From JAICNR01 sp035687725 (GTDB taxonomy: Bacteria; Gemmatimonadota; Gemmatimonadetes; JACCXV01; JAHWKZ01): a stretch of DNA of 25,798 nt. Below, piece after piece: positions 15,934 to 22,744 of the stretch (within the stretch, counting starts at the first letter, position 1; each line of letters begins with the position of its first letter). The stretch is from contig DASRVB010000043.1 of the NCBI GenBank assembly GCA_035687725.1, positions 1 to 25,798 on the forward strand, read 5' to 3'. Position numbers and translations under genes: made by a program. The notes under the pieces were generated by a model. The model was not told the origin of the DNA and searched no databases. It saw nothing but the letters and a program-made list of their open reading frames with translations.

Positions 15934-17043
15934 ATGGCTTCCATCACGCGACGCGAATTCCTCGCCGCCGGAGCGGCAGCCGGCGTTGCCGCAGGTGCGG
16001 TCGGACCTTCCGCCGCGGCGCGGGCGGCATGGCGCCCGGTCCCGCGCGTGACGCGTCGATGGGCCGGACCGGTCGTCGTGGCGAGCAGCAACGGCCAGTC
16101 GGCTGTCGCCAGGGCCCTGGAGGTGATCGAAGGCGGCGGCGACCCGCTGGATGCCGTCATCGCCGGCGTGAACCTGGTGGAGGAAGACCCGGAGGACTAC
16201 ACGGTCGGGTACGGCGGGCTGCCCAACGCGCTCGGCGTGGTGCAGCTCGACTCCTGCTGCATGCACGGGCCGACACATCGCGCGGGCGGGGTCGCCGCGC
16301 TAGAAGGATTCAAGTATCCGTCACGCGTGGCGCGGCTCGTCATGGAGTCGACCGACCACGTGCTGCTCGTGGGCGCGGGCGCCCGCCAGTTCGCGCTGGA
16401 GAACGGGTTCGTCGAGGAGGACCTGCTGACCGAGACCTCGCGGCAGATCTGGCTCTACTGGCGCGGAGCGTTGGCCGACCACGATGACTATCTGCCGCCC
16501 GACGTCTCGGCTTTCACTCCCGAGGCGCAACGCATCATCGCGGACAATCCCGAGCTCTTCTACCCGGAGCAGAGACGTCCCACGGGAACGATCAATTGCT
16601 GCGCCATCGACGCCGCTGGGAACATCTCCGCCGTCACGACGACATCGGGGCTGTTCTTCAAGATCCCCGGGCGCGTGGGAGACTCTCCGATCATAGGCGC
16701 CGGCCTCTACGTGGACAACGACGTGGGCGCGGCGGGCTCCACCGGTCGCGGAGAGGCGAACCTCCTGAACCTGACCTCGTTCCTGATCGTCGAGGAGATG
16801 CGCCGCGGTCTCTCACCCACCGAGGCGTGTCTCGCGGGATGCCGGAGGATCGCCGAGAACAACGTGGAGGAGCGTCTGCAGCGCCCGGACGAACGGCCGG
16901 ACTTCAACGTCTCGTTCTACGCGCTGAACAAAGACGGCGACTACGGCGCGGCGTCGATCTATGGTCCGGGCCGCTTCGCGGTTGCCGGGGCGGGCGGGCC
17001 CGCGCGACGGGAAGATCGCGCGATCCTGTTCCCGGACGACTAG
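15934..17043 (+). CDS. Tat-exported N4-(beta-N-acetylglucosaminyl)-L-asparaginase / isoaspartyl peptidase family (Ntn hydrolase)
   Basis: This 369-residue protein has a twin-arginine signal, TRREFLAAGAAAGVAAG, ending near an Ala-rich cleavage site (about residue 30). The mature part matches glycosylasparaginase-type Ntn hydrolases: VASSNGQSAVARALEVIEGG, the GYGGLPN loop, and HGPTHRAGGVAAL. The proposed autocleavage site is Gly218-Thr219 in PTGTINCCAIDAAGN; after cleavage Thr219 would be the nucleophile. Substrate-binding segments TTTSGLFFKIPGRVGDSPI and STGRGE (269-274) follow, as in the family. It should act in the periplasm on asparagine-linked glycans or isoaspartyl peptides. ATG 15934 has AGGAGGA upstream. 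It is a single-gene unit, divergent from the PaaK-like gene and convergent with the small lipoprotein. Family is secure, substrate less so. Confidence 0.93.
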   Translation: MASITRREFLAAGAAAGVAAGAVGPSAAARAAWRPVPRVTRRWAGPVVVASSNGQSAVARALEVIEGGGDPLDAVIAGVNLVEEDPEDYTVGYGGLPNALGVVQLDSCCMHGPTHRAGGVAALEGFKYPSRVARLVMESTDHVLLVGAGARQFALENGFVEEDLLTETSRQIWLYWRGALADHDDYLPPDVSAFTPEAQRIIADNPELFYPEQRRPTGTINCCAIDAAGNISAVTTTSGLFFKIPGRVGDSPIIGAGLYVDNDVGAAGSTGRGEANLLNLTSFLIVEEMRRGLSPTEACLAGCRRIAENNVEERLQRPDERPDFNVSFYALNKDGDYGAASIYGPGRFAVAGAGGPARREDRAILFPDD

Positions 17044-17052
17044 ACGTCCTTC

Positions 17053-17598
17053 CTACCTGCAGGTCACTCTCAGCCGGCCGACGTCCGCGGTGACCTCGCC
17101 CCGTGCATTGATCGTGAAATGCACGAGCTCATGGATCATGAAGTTGTTGCCCGGCCCCTGACCGATGATGCGGAAGTTGTTGACGAACGTCGAGGACTCC
17201 TGGCCGTTGACGAACGAGCCGCCGAAAGTCTCCTGAGTGACTCCAGTCCCCTGATACTTGTCGCCCGTTGTGAGGCCGACGCCCCGGATGCCCTGCGGTT
17301 GGGTATGGATCTTTACCTTGAACCGGTTGCCGTTGATCATGACGTGGAACAGGTCGTGGATGTTTCCGCTCAGCTGCACGATCTCGCCGGCGCCGCCAGC
17401 CGCGCAGGGCACGAAGGTCTCGATTTCGACCGGGAAGATCACGTTCGTGGTTGTGACGTCAGCGGCCGCGCTCCCGAGACTGCGCAACCCGAGAGGCTCT
17501 TGCGAGACGTCCGAGCAGGACCCCAGGGGAACGGCGAGGATTGCCACGAACCCGACAGCTCTGCGCACTACCGCCACCTTTCGATGAGGTTTCTGCAT
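17053..17598 (-). CDS. Small secreted lipoprotein of unknown function
   Basis: The 181-residue protein begins MQKPHRKVAVVRRAVGFVAI and has a lipobox-like LGSC. The mature part looks beta-rich and is full of Gly, Asn and Thr: FPVEIETFVPCAAGGAGE, HDLFHVMINGNRFKVKIHTQ, GDKYQGTGVTQETFGG and FRIIGQGPGNNFMIHELVHF. I know this pattern only as a recurrent family of uncharacterised secreted proteins and assign no function. Apart from the lipobox Cys it has exactly two cysteines, in VPCAA and in the C-terminal VTCR, able to form one disulfide. Its ATG lies one base after the VKOR stop (TAG-G-ATG), so the genes are coupled. An in-frame TTG at 17625 is an alternative start. It converges on the asparaginase gene. 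Confidence 0.8.
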   Translation of the reverse strand: MQKPHRKVAVVRRAVGFVAILAVPLGSCSDVSQEPLGLRSLGSAAADVTTTNVIFPVEIETFVPCAAGGAGEIVQLSGNIHDLFHVMINGNRFKVKIHTQPQGIRGVGLTTGDKYQGTGVTQETFGGSFVNGQESSTFVNNFRIIGQGPGNNFMIHELVHFTINARGEVTADVGRLRVTCR

Positions 17599-17599
17599 C

Positions 17600-18058
17600 C
17601 TATGGAAAGGTGTGGGAGCGGTCAAGCGTTGCGTAGACCCAGATCGATGTCACAAACAATATGGTCGTGATGGCGGCGGAGACGAGACAGAATCGGCACC
17701 AGGCGTGGAGCTGAAGAGCCTGGATCCCGAACAGGATGATGCTGACCGCGAATGCGAGCCCGGTGAGCCACGCCAGCGCTCGCGCGGTAGTCCGGGACCA
17801 GGATGCCGCCGGGGTCCAGGCGACGAGGCTGGCCAGGGCATAGTACCCGGCGCCGATCAGCGCGATCGGAACGGGGCCGAGCGTCGCGAACTCACTCGTG
17901 AGCACGGTCTCGCACCCACCCGAGGCACCGCAGAACACCGAAGATCCCGCGTAGTGGGTCGCGGTGAGATAGGCGGCGTCGGCGAAGCCGACAAGCGCGA
18001 GCGCCCGCGCGATCCAGATTCCGATAGCCATGAGGACCGCGGAAGGTAGCCGACGCAT
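17600..18058 (-). CDS. Vitamin K epoxide reductase (VKOR) family disulfide-forming membrane protein
   Basis: This 152-residue protein has four hydrophobic helices (about 8-32, 62-82, 95-117, 124-145). The VKOR cysteines are all present: Cys43 and Cys49 in the periplasmic loop FCGASGGCETV, and the quinone-proximal pair Cys121-Cys124 in WCRFCLVSA. The linking segment LTSEFATLGPVPIALIGAGYYA is characteristic. Bacterial VKOR oxidises a DsbA- or thioredoxin-like partner, passing electrons to quinone, and replaces DsbB. Some homologues are fused to a thioredoxin domain; this one is not, and no DsbA-like gene is in the window. ATG 18058 lies 60 bp after the preceding secreted protein gene, and the stop is one base from the next ATG. 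It sits among genes for two-cysteine secreted proteins. Confidence 0.95.
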   Translation of the reverse strand: MRRLPSAVLMAIGIWIARALALVGFADAAYLTATHYAGSSVFCGASGGCETVLTSEFATLGPVPIALIGAGYYALASLVAWTPAASWSRTTARALAWLTGLAFAVSIILFGIQALQLHAWCRFCLVSAAITTILFVTSIWVYATLDRSHTFP

Positions 18059-18118
18059 GATCGACCAGCACGACGCGAACGCGGAACGGAGTCCACCCCG
18101 CCGCTGCAGCGGCGGCGA

Positions 18119-18556
18119 TCAGCCCGCCGGCGGCGCGCAGGTCTCCGACTCGACCGGCGGCGCCTCCGCGTAGGGACCGGCGCCGATGCCCGCGATCCGG
18201 CCCTGACGGTCCAGGACCCAGCGGATGAGAAGCGGCTCCTCCATGGCCGAGAACTGGGCCGTCCGCCAGTACTGGCATTCCCCGTTCCTCAGCTTCCATG
18301 TCTCCTCGCTCACCTCGAGCTCGAATCCAGCGCGCTGGGCGATGAGCTGACTCAACTGCACGTACCTGTCTCGTGCGCCCTCGTCGTTACGAGTCTCGTC
18401 GGTGCTGTGCGCGACGAGGCTGTCCGCCTCACCGGCGTAGAGCCACGTCGTGTACTGCCGCGCCAGCGCGAGCGAGTCTACCAGCGCCTGCGCGCGGGCC
18501 AGTCCCGGAGCCAGCGACGCCGCACAGAGTGCAAGGACTGCCAGCCATGCCTTCAT
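18119..18556 (-). CDS. Small secreted protein, possibly NTF2-like/DUF3887-type
   Basis: From ATG 18556 this is 145 residues, with AGGAG about 6 bases upstream. It has a clear Sec signal peptide, MKAWLAVLALCAASLAPGLARA, cleaved after ARA. The mature part begins QALVDSLALARQYTTWLYAG and continues ADSLVAHSTDETRNDEGAR, then a strand-rich ending with YWRTAQFSAMEEPLLIRWVL. This helix-then-sheet pattern resembles NTF2-like secreted domains, a tentative fold guess. The mature chain has exactly two cysteines (GECQYW and ETCAPPAG). It lies upstream of VKOR on the same strand and could be co-transcribed with it. The frame is open upstream to 18775, but that stretch is not protein-like. No enzymatic residues are recognised. 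Confidence 0.8.
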   Translation of the reverse strand: MKAWLAVLALCAASLAPGLARAQALVDSLALARQYTTWLYAGEADSLVAHSTDETRNDEGARDRYVQLSQLIAQRAGFELEVSEETWKLRNGECQYWRTAQFSAMEEPLLIRWVLDRQGRIAGIGAGPYAEAPPVESETCAPPAG

Positions 18557-18645
18557 GATGTTCTCCTGGATGACGTGTATGCCGAGCGTCGCGGCGAAGC
18601 GGCGCCGATCCTTCGGGGTTCGATACGGCGGGCCCGGCGCATCCG

Positions 18646-18675
18646 TTAACAGAACCGGGCATTCCGCGTGAACAA
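18646..18675 (-). promoter_or_regulatory. Candidate promoter upstream of the secreted-protein/VKOR genes
   Basis: On the minus strand TTGTTC (18675-18670) and TGTTAA (18651-18646) are separated by 18 bases and lie about 90 bp upstream of ATG 18556. Both boxes match sigma70 only partly. The 253-bp gap 18557-18809 holds nothing else I can support: no terminator, RNA or extra gene. Confidence 0.3.
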
Positions 18676-18809
18676 TGATCCTCGAGCGATGTCGGAGGGA
18701 TCGTACGGAGGATCCGGGTGTGGCGGAGGAATCTAGCGGGGGGCGTGGGATCGGGCTGGGCGCTTCGTCAGCCATGTGGCGCGCTCGTAAGCGACATCAG
18801 GAGCGAGGA

Positions 18810-19382
18810 TCAGTCCCGTACGGCTGTCCACTCCCCAATGAGGTTCACGATGCCCGCATCCGAGAGCGAAGACTGCGTGAGATCGAGCCGGGTGGCGACG
18901 ATCCCGCCCATGGAATCCTCGGTAACCGAACCGGTGTGAATGAAATCCGGGCCCTCGAAGTCGAACGCCACCAGACCCTCGTCGATCTCCCCGTTCACGA
19001 CGGAGGCGCCCTCGGTGAAGAGCAGGACGGCGGACCGATCGTCGCGCCGGCATTCCATCGTGAAGGCGAAGGCCGAGCCCTCGAAGCGGGAATCGAGTCG
19101 GATCGAGCCCGGGGCGCGAATCAGCGTGAGGACCATTTCGGACGTCGAGCACGTCACCTCGGGACCCGTGAGCTCCGAGGCCCGATAGAGCCATCGGCCG
19201 GCCACATTCGACGGATCGTCGACCAGCGTGTCGTCATCGCAGGATGGGGCTCCCAGCAAGGATATCGCCAGGAGGAACCACCGCCCGCGGCGCGAACCCC
19301 GGGGCGGGACGGAAGGGTGGAGCGCAGGCGGGATCGCGCCCTTTCGCGATCGCGCAAGTTCGTTGATGTCCAGCGGTTCCAA
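18810..19382 (-). CDS. Small secreted protein of unknown function, probable TTG start
   Basis: The conserved-looking part is the C-terminal 140 residues: VAGRWLYRASELTGPEV, MVLTLIRAPGSIRLDS, GEIDEGLVAFDFEGPDFIH and LIGEWTAVRD. This is a beta-rich pattern like lipocalin/META-type secreted domains; no catalytic residues are recognised. A basic stretch and hydrophobic core, RGRWFLLAISLLGAPSC, precede it; the Cys suggests a lipoprotein but the lipobox (APSC) is poor. TTG 19382 has GGGGAG five bases upstream and gives 190 residues; there is no closer ATG or GTG. The frame remains open to 19700 but with biased composition. Beyond the possible lipid Cys, the mature part has exactly two cysteines (EVTCSTSE, FTMEC). 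It is upstream of the VKOR group on the same strand. Confidence 0.65.
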   Translation of the reverse strand: MEPLDINELARSRKGAIPPALHPSVPPRGSRRGRWFLLAISLLGAPSCDDDTLVDDPSNVAGRWLYRASELTGPEVTCSTSEMVLTLIRAPGSIRLDSRFEGSAFAFTMECRRDDRSAVLLFTEGASVVNGEIDEGLVAFDFEGPDFIHTGSVTEDSMGGIVATRLDLTQSSLSDAGIVNLIGEWTAVRD

Positions 19383-19753
19383 GAAATCTCCCCGACCGCT
19401 CGACGCGGTCGCCGTTGGGTGTCTCTGTCCCGGTGCGGGCGGGGGGACCTTCGCCCGCCTTGGGGGGGAGCCGTCCATCGCTGCAAGCCGGGTGCCACCC
19501 GACCGCATGCGCCGCTTCCCATGCACGAAGTTTACGCGATTTTCCCAAACGGCCCCCACCCCGGACCAGGATGCCGACGGGGGGGCTCCCGGCCTGATCT
19601 CGAGGTGCACGGCGTGGAGCCGTTGAAACGCCATCGGGATCAGTTTGTAGAGAACGCCGTCCTCGCATTGGTCGAGGAGCGCGGCTATGAGGTCCGCCAC
19701 GATCTCTTCGAGACGATCGGTCAGCCGGACGGTATCCTGGTCGCTATCTCGTG
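19383..19753. other. 371-bp gap with no confident gene
   Basis: The stretch between tRNA-Gln and the secreted-protein gene holds no convincing gene. Both strands have long open frames here (minus to 19700, plus to 19781). Segment 19594-19745 shows GC-rich third positions on either strand and could be a gene remnant; the remainder is low-complexity, with runs of six to seven G or C. No terminator hairpin follows the tRNA. An AT-richer patch at about 19525-19550 might hold a promoter, but no spaced boxes are clear. Confidence 0.4.
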
Positions 19754-19827
19754 TGGCTGGGGGGCCAGGACTCGAACCTGAATTTCCTGCTCCAAAGGCA
19801 GGCGTGTTGCCGTTACACTACCCCCCA
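19754..19827 (-). tRNA. tRNA-Gln (anticodon UUG)
   Basis: Read on the minus strand this is a complete 74-nt tRNA including an encoded CCA. The acceptor stem TGGGGGG (19827-19821) pairs with CCCCCCA (19764-19758), followed by discriminator G and CCA. The D-arm is TAGTGTAACGGCAACAC. The anticodon stem CCTGC/GCAGG encloses CTTTGGA with anticodon TTG, reading CAA and CAG by wobble. The T-arm contains GGTTCGAGTCC. It lies 24 bp after the GNAT gene and may be co-transcribed with it. tRNA-Gln between ispE and prs is a recurring arrangement in bacteria. Confidence 0.97.
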
Positions 19828-19851
19828 GCGAACCATCGATGCTCGAGGAGT

Positions 19852-20295
19852 TTAGCCTCCGCCCGGATTTCCTTCCAGCCGCTTCTCGAAGTTCCGCTGG
19901 CGCTTCGTGACGATGAAACCGGCTCGCTCGTAGAAGCGCCGCGCGCGCTTTCGCTTCACGTTGCTGCGGACGCGCATGAGACCATACCCCTGGGTCGCAG
20001 CCCATGCCTCGGCTTCCGCCATCAGGCGGGCGCCGATCCCCATGCCGCGGAATGCTTCGTCCACGACGAGCCCGGCGATCTCCGCCGACGCATCCGATTC
20101 GAGGGTGACGCTCGGCGCGACGTGGATCCAGCCGACGACCCCTCCGTCCGTCTCCGCGACCAGCACGCGGTGCTCGGGCAGTCCCAGGATCGCGGCGGCA
20201 CGGTTGCGCGCCTCCATCTCCGTGGTGGGATATCCGAGCTGGGTGGCGAGTCGCGCCAGCGACGCGGCGTCGGAGACGGCCGCCTCGCGGATCAC
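19852..20295 (-). CDS. GNAT-family N-acetyltransferase
   Basis: This 147-residue protein is one GNAT domain using acetyl-CoA. It opens MIREAAVSDAASLARL, and strand 4 reads AEIAGLVVDEAFRG. The acetyl-CoA pyrophosphate loop is RGMGIGARLM at 83-92 (the RxxGxG/A motif). The C-terminal motif B has RSNVKRKRARRFYERAGF, shared with many amine and aminoglycoside acetyltransferase-like members. ATG 20295 overlaps the decarboxylase stop as ATGA, so translation is coupled. That coupling suggests it might acetylate the amine made by the decarboxylase; this is inference. It is followed by tRNA-Gln. GNAT family is secure, substrate unknown. Confidence 0.93.
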   Translation of the reverse strand: MIREAAVSDAASLARLATQLGYPTTEMEARNRAAAILGLPEHRVLVAETDGGVVGWIHVAPSVTLESDASAEIAGLVVDEAFRGMGIGARLMAEAEAWAATQGYGLMRVRSNVKRKRARRFYERAGFIVTKRQRNFEKRLEGNPGGG

Positions 20296-21839
20296 GGCCT
20301 GGCGACGGCCTCGGAGGCTCCCATCTCCGCATCGAGTCGGGCGCCGAGCTCCGCGGCCACGTCCAGCAACCGGTCGACCTCAGCGGCCTCGGTGCGGAAG
20401 TTCACGATGCACGCGCGGAGAACGAAGCGGCCGTCCAGGACGGCGTTCGACGGGAACACACGCCCGTCCATCTGGATCTCGCTCATGAGCCGCTCGTTCA
20501 GCCGGTCGAGATACGCGTCGCGGCCGGGCGAGCCTGCCGACTCCGGCCCGCCGCGCAGGCCCTCGGGCACGTAGCGGAAGCAGGCGATCGACAGCGGCGG
20601 CTCGGGCGCCATCGGCTCGAACTCCGGGCGCTCGATCACGCGCTCGTGGAGGTACCGGGCGAGCTCGACGTCGTGCTCGATCCGGCGGCAGTACGCGCTC
20701 CAGCCATGGGCCAGCAGCGAGACCCACACCTTGAGCGCCGAGAACCCGCGCGAGAACTGCGGCCCGCATTCCATCAGGTCCGTGCCCCGGCCGGTGAGCT
20801 CCTTGTCCTCGTGCACGTAGCTCGGGTGGACCTCGTACGCCTCCGACAGCCGCCGCGCGTCGCGCACGACCACCGCGCCGGCGGCCGGCGGGATGTAGAG
20901 CCACTTGTGGGGATCGAAGGCGATCGAGTCCGCGCGCTCGATCCCGCGGAACGCGGGCCGCAATGACGGTACGAGCGCCGCGATTCCGCCGTACGCGGCA
21001 TCCACGTGGAGCCACAGCTCGTGCTCCTCGCAGATGTCGGCGATCTCCTCGAGCGGATCGATCGCGCCCGTTGCCACGGTCCCTGCCGTAGCCACGACGA
21101 TGATCGGCCGCGTGCCGCTCGCGAGGTCGTCCTCGACGGCCCGGCGGAGCCCGTCGGCGCGCATCCGGAACTCGGGGTCGACCGGCACCTTCCGCACGGA
21201 GCTCCTGCCGAGCCCCATCATGTCGGCGGCGCGCTCGTTGACGACGTGGGCCTCGGACGACGCGTAGATCGCGAGCGGCGGCCCCGCGGCCACGCCGCGC
21301 TCGCGCGTATCCCATCCCGCCATCCTGTCGCGCGCGGCCTTGAGCGCCACGAACGCGGCCATCGCTCCGCCGGACGTCATGAGACCACCCGCGCCAGCCG
21401 GCAGGCCGAACGACTCCGCGAACCAGCGGAGCAGGTGGATCTCGATTTCCGTCGCGGCCGGAGACAGGCGCCAGCCCCCGACGTTCTGATCGAGCCCCGC
21501 CGCGAGGAGCTCGGCCGGAGCGGCCGGCACCGTGCCAGAGCCCACGATGTAGGCCATGAACCCGGGATGGCCGGGGTACATCGATCTCTCGAGCGCCATG
21601 TCCCGGAGGTACGCGACCAGCTCGTCGACCGGCATGGGATCGTCGGGAACGGGGATCGCGACGGCCGCCCGAACCTCCTCCGCCTTGTGCGCCCGCGAGA
21701 CGGGAAGCGCGGGGAGCCGGGCAAGGAGCTCGGTCCACACGCCGAGAACCGCCTCGCCGAACTCCCGCCCCTGTTCGGGCGACCAGTTCAGGTCGGGGAC
21801 GGCATCGGGCACAGGCGAGGATCGTGCGTCCGGGATCAC
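20292..21839 (-). CDS. PLP-dependent group II decarboxylase (aromatic-L-amino-acid decarboxylase-like)
   Basis: The 515-residue protein is a fold-type I PLP enzyme of the pyridoxal-dependent decarboxylase family, related to DOPA/tryptophan/tyrosine decarboxylases. Supporting segments are MYPGHPGFMAYIVGSGTVPA, GLMTSGGAMAAFVALKAARD, the cofactor-stacking region SSEAHVVNERAADMMGLG, the PLP-ring Asp in HVDAAYGGIAALV, and the Schiff-base Lys312 in FDPHKWLYIP. An amino-acid substrate would be converted to an amine with CO2 release. Specificity cannot be read from these motifs. GTG 21839 has a weak ribosome-binding site, so the N-terminus is uncertain by some residues. It ends in an ATGA overlap with the GNAT gene and starts 47 bp after MOSC. 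Confidence 0.92.
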   Translation of the reverse strand: MIPDARSSPVPDAVPDLNWSPEQGREFGEAVLGVWTELLARLPALPVSRAHKAEEVRAAVAIPVPDDPMPVDELVAYLRDMALERSMYPGHPGFMAYIVGSGTVPAAPAELLAAGLDQNVGGWRLSPAATEIEIHLLRWFAESFGLPAGAGGLMTSGGAMAAFVALKAARDRMAGWDTRERGVAAGPPLAIYASSEAHVVNERAADMMGLGRSSVRKVPVDPEFRMRADGLRRAVEDDLASGTRPIIVVATAGTVATGAIDPLEEIADICEEHELWLHVDAAYGGIAALVPSLRPAFRGIERADSIAFDPHKWLYIPPAAGAVVVRDARRLSEAYEVHPSYVHEDKELTGRGTDLMECGPQFSRGFSALKVWVSLLAHGWSAYCRRIEHDVELARYLHERVIERPEFEPMAPEPPLSIACFRYVPEGLRGGPESAGSPGRDAYLDRLNERLMSEIQMDGRVFPSNAVLDGRFVLRACIVNFRTEAAEVDRLLDVAAELGARLDAEMGASEAVARP

Positions 21840-21886
21840 AGGGTCAAGTTCGGCGCTACCCCCCGGGTCGTCCAGGCGCGCCTCGA

Positions 21887-22699
21887 TCAGCCCGTCGACA
21901 CGACCTCCACCGGATCGCCTCTGCGAATCGTCCCGGTCCCGCGGTGGTTGGCGTTCTGGCCGAAGAAAACCTCGTTCCCCTCGCGGCGGAACGTCGCGAG
22001 CGTCTGCAGCGGCTCGAGGCCGCGCGCCCCGGTCTCCTGATCGGTCGTCGTCGTCGCGCAGCGCGCGCAGGGGCCCGCGGCGTCGAGCTCGATCTCCCCG
22101 ATCCGGATCACCTTCCAGTCGTCCTCGGCGAACGGGCCCGCTCCTTCGACGACGATGTTGGGTCGGAAGCGGTTCATCGGCAGGGGGTCCACGAGGCGCG
22201 TGTTCAGGGCCTCGAGCGACGCGCGGGAAACGAGGAGGAACGAGTACGCGTCGGCGAAGGAGATCCGAGGCGAGCTTCCCGCCGGGTCATGCTTCGCCGG
22301 ACGCACCGTGGAGTCCGGCATCCAGACGAGCCGCGCCGGACGGCCGAGTACGGACGTCAGCCAGGCGGCCGCTTCCCCGCCGATCGGCAGCGCGTCGACG
22401 GTGTCCCGCCACACGATCACCCGCTCGGCCGCCGTCTCCGGGAAGGCGTCGACCGCGAGCGAGTCCCACCCCGCGGCGCGCAGGAAGAGCTGTCCGTCGG
22501 AAATCCCTGCGCGGATCGTGGCCAGGAGCGGGACCGTCCGCTGGGTGAGGAAGCGCCCGCTCTCGTCGACGACCATCCAGCGGCGGTCGTTCCGGAAGCC
22601 GAACGCGTCGACCTCCGCGGTCTCGACCGCGATCCCCCCGCACGACTTGATCGGGTAAACGAAGAGGTCGGCGACCCGGATCCCGTCGGAGAAGTTCAT
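21887..22699 (-). CDS. MOSC-domain protein (YcbX/mARC-like)
   Basis: This 270-residue protein combines a MOSC N-terminal beta-barrel domain (VADLFVYPIKSCGGIAVE, GFRNDRRWMVVDESGRFLTQR) with a C-terminal MOSC domain. The latter has PMNRFRPNIVVEG at about 174-186 and Cys211/Cys214 in PCARCATTTTDQETG; Cys211 is the likely molybdenum-ligand position by analogy with YcbX and mARC. Such proteins bind molybdenum cofactor and reduce N-hydroxylated compounds. Unlike E. coli YcbX, no ferredoxin domain is present, so a separate electron donor would be needed. ATG 22699 follows a short repeated segment (22694-22724). It lies between ispE (45 bp upstream) and the decarboxylase, in a probable operon. Confidence 0.92.
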   Translation of the reverse strand: MNFSDGIRVADLFVYPIKSCGGIAVETAEVDAFGFRNDRRWMVVDESGRFLTQRTVPLLATIRAGISDGQLFLRAAGWDSLAVDAFPETAAERVIVWRDTVDALPIGGEAAAWLTSVLGRPARLVWMPDSTVRPAKHDPAGSSPRISFADAYSFLLVSRASLEALNTRLVDPLPMNRFRPNIVVEGAGPFAEDDWKVIRIGEIELDAAGPCARCATTTTDQETGARGLEPLQTLATFRREGNEVFFGQNANHRGTGTIRRGDPVEVVSTG

Positions 22700-22724
22700 G
22701 GGCGGTCGACTCCGTTCATGGGCG
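22694..22724 (-). repeat. 11-bp direct repeat at the MOSC start, with a 7-codon mini-ORF
   Basis: The 11-mer GTTCATGGGCG occurs at 22694-22704 and again at 22714-22724, exactly 20 bp apart. Each copy carries an ATG on the minus strand. The upstream ATG (22719), with GAGAGGGA before it, reads MNGVDRP and stops at a TGA overlapping the MOSC ATG. This could be a small local duplication or a translational-coupling device; chance is not excluded. Confidence 0.4.
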
Positions 22725-22744
22725 TCCCTCTCGCGGCGCGGGCT

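Noticed and set aside
19420..19600. Runs of G and C as possible G-quadruplex or repeat array
   Set aside because: The runs are irregular, few and without consistent spacing; in GC-rich intergenic DNA this is not enough to support a structure.
18675..19781. 368-codon plus-strand frame spanning the secreted-protein gene and the tRNA
   Set aside because: It is antisense to a better-supported gene and runs into tRNA-Gln; composition is that of a shadow frame.
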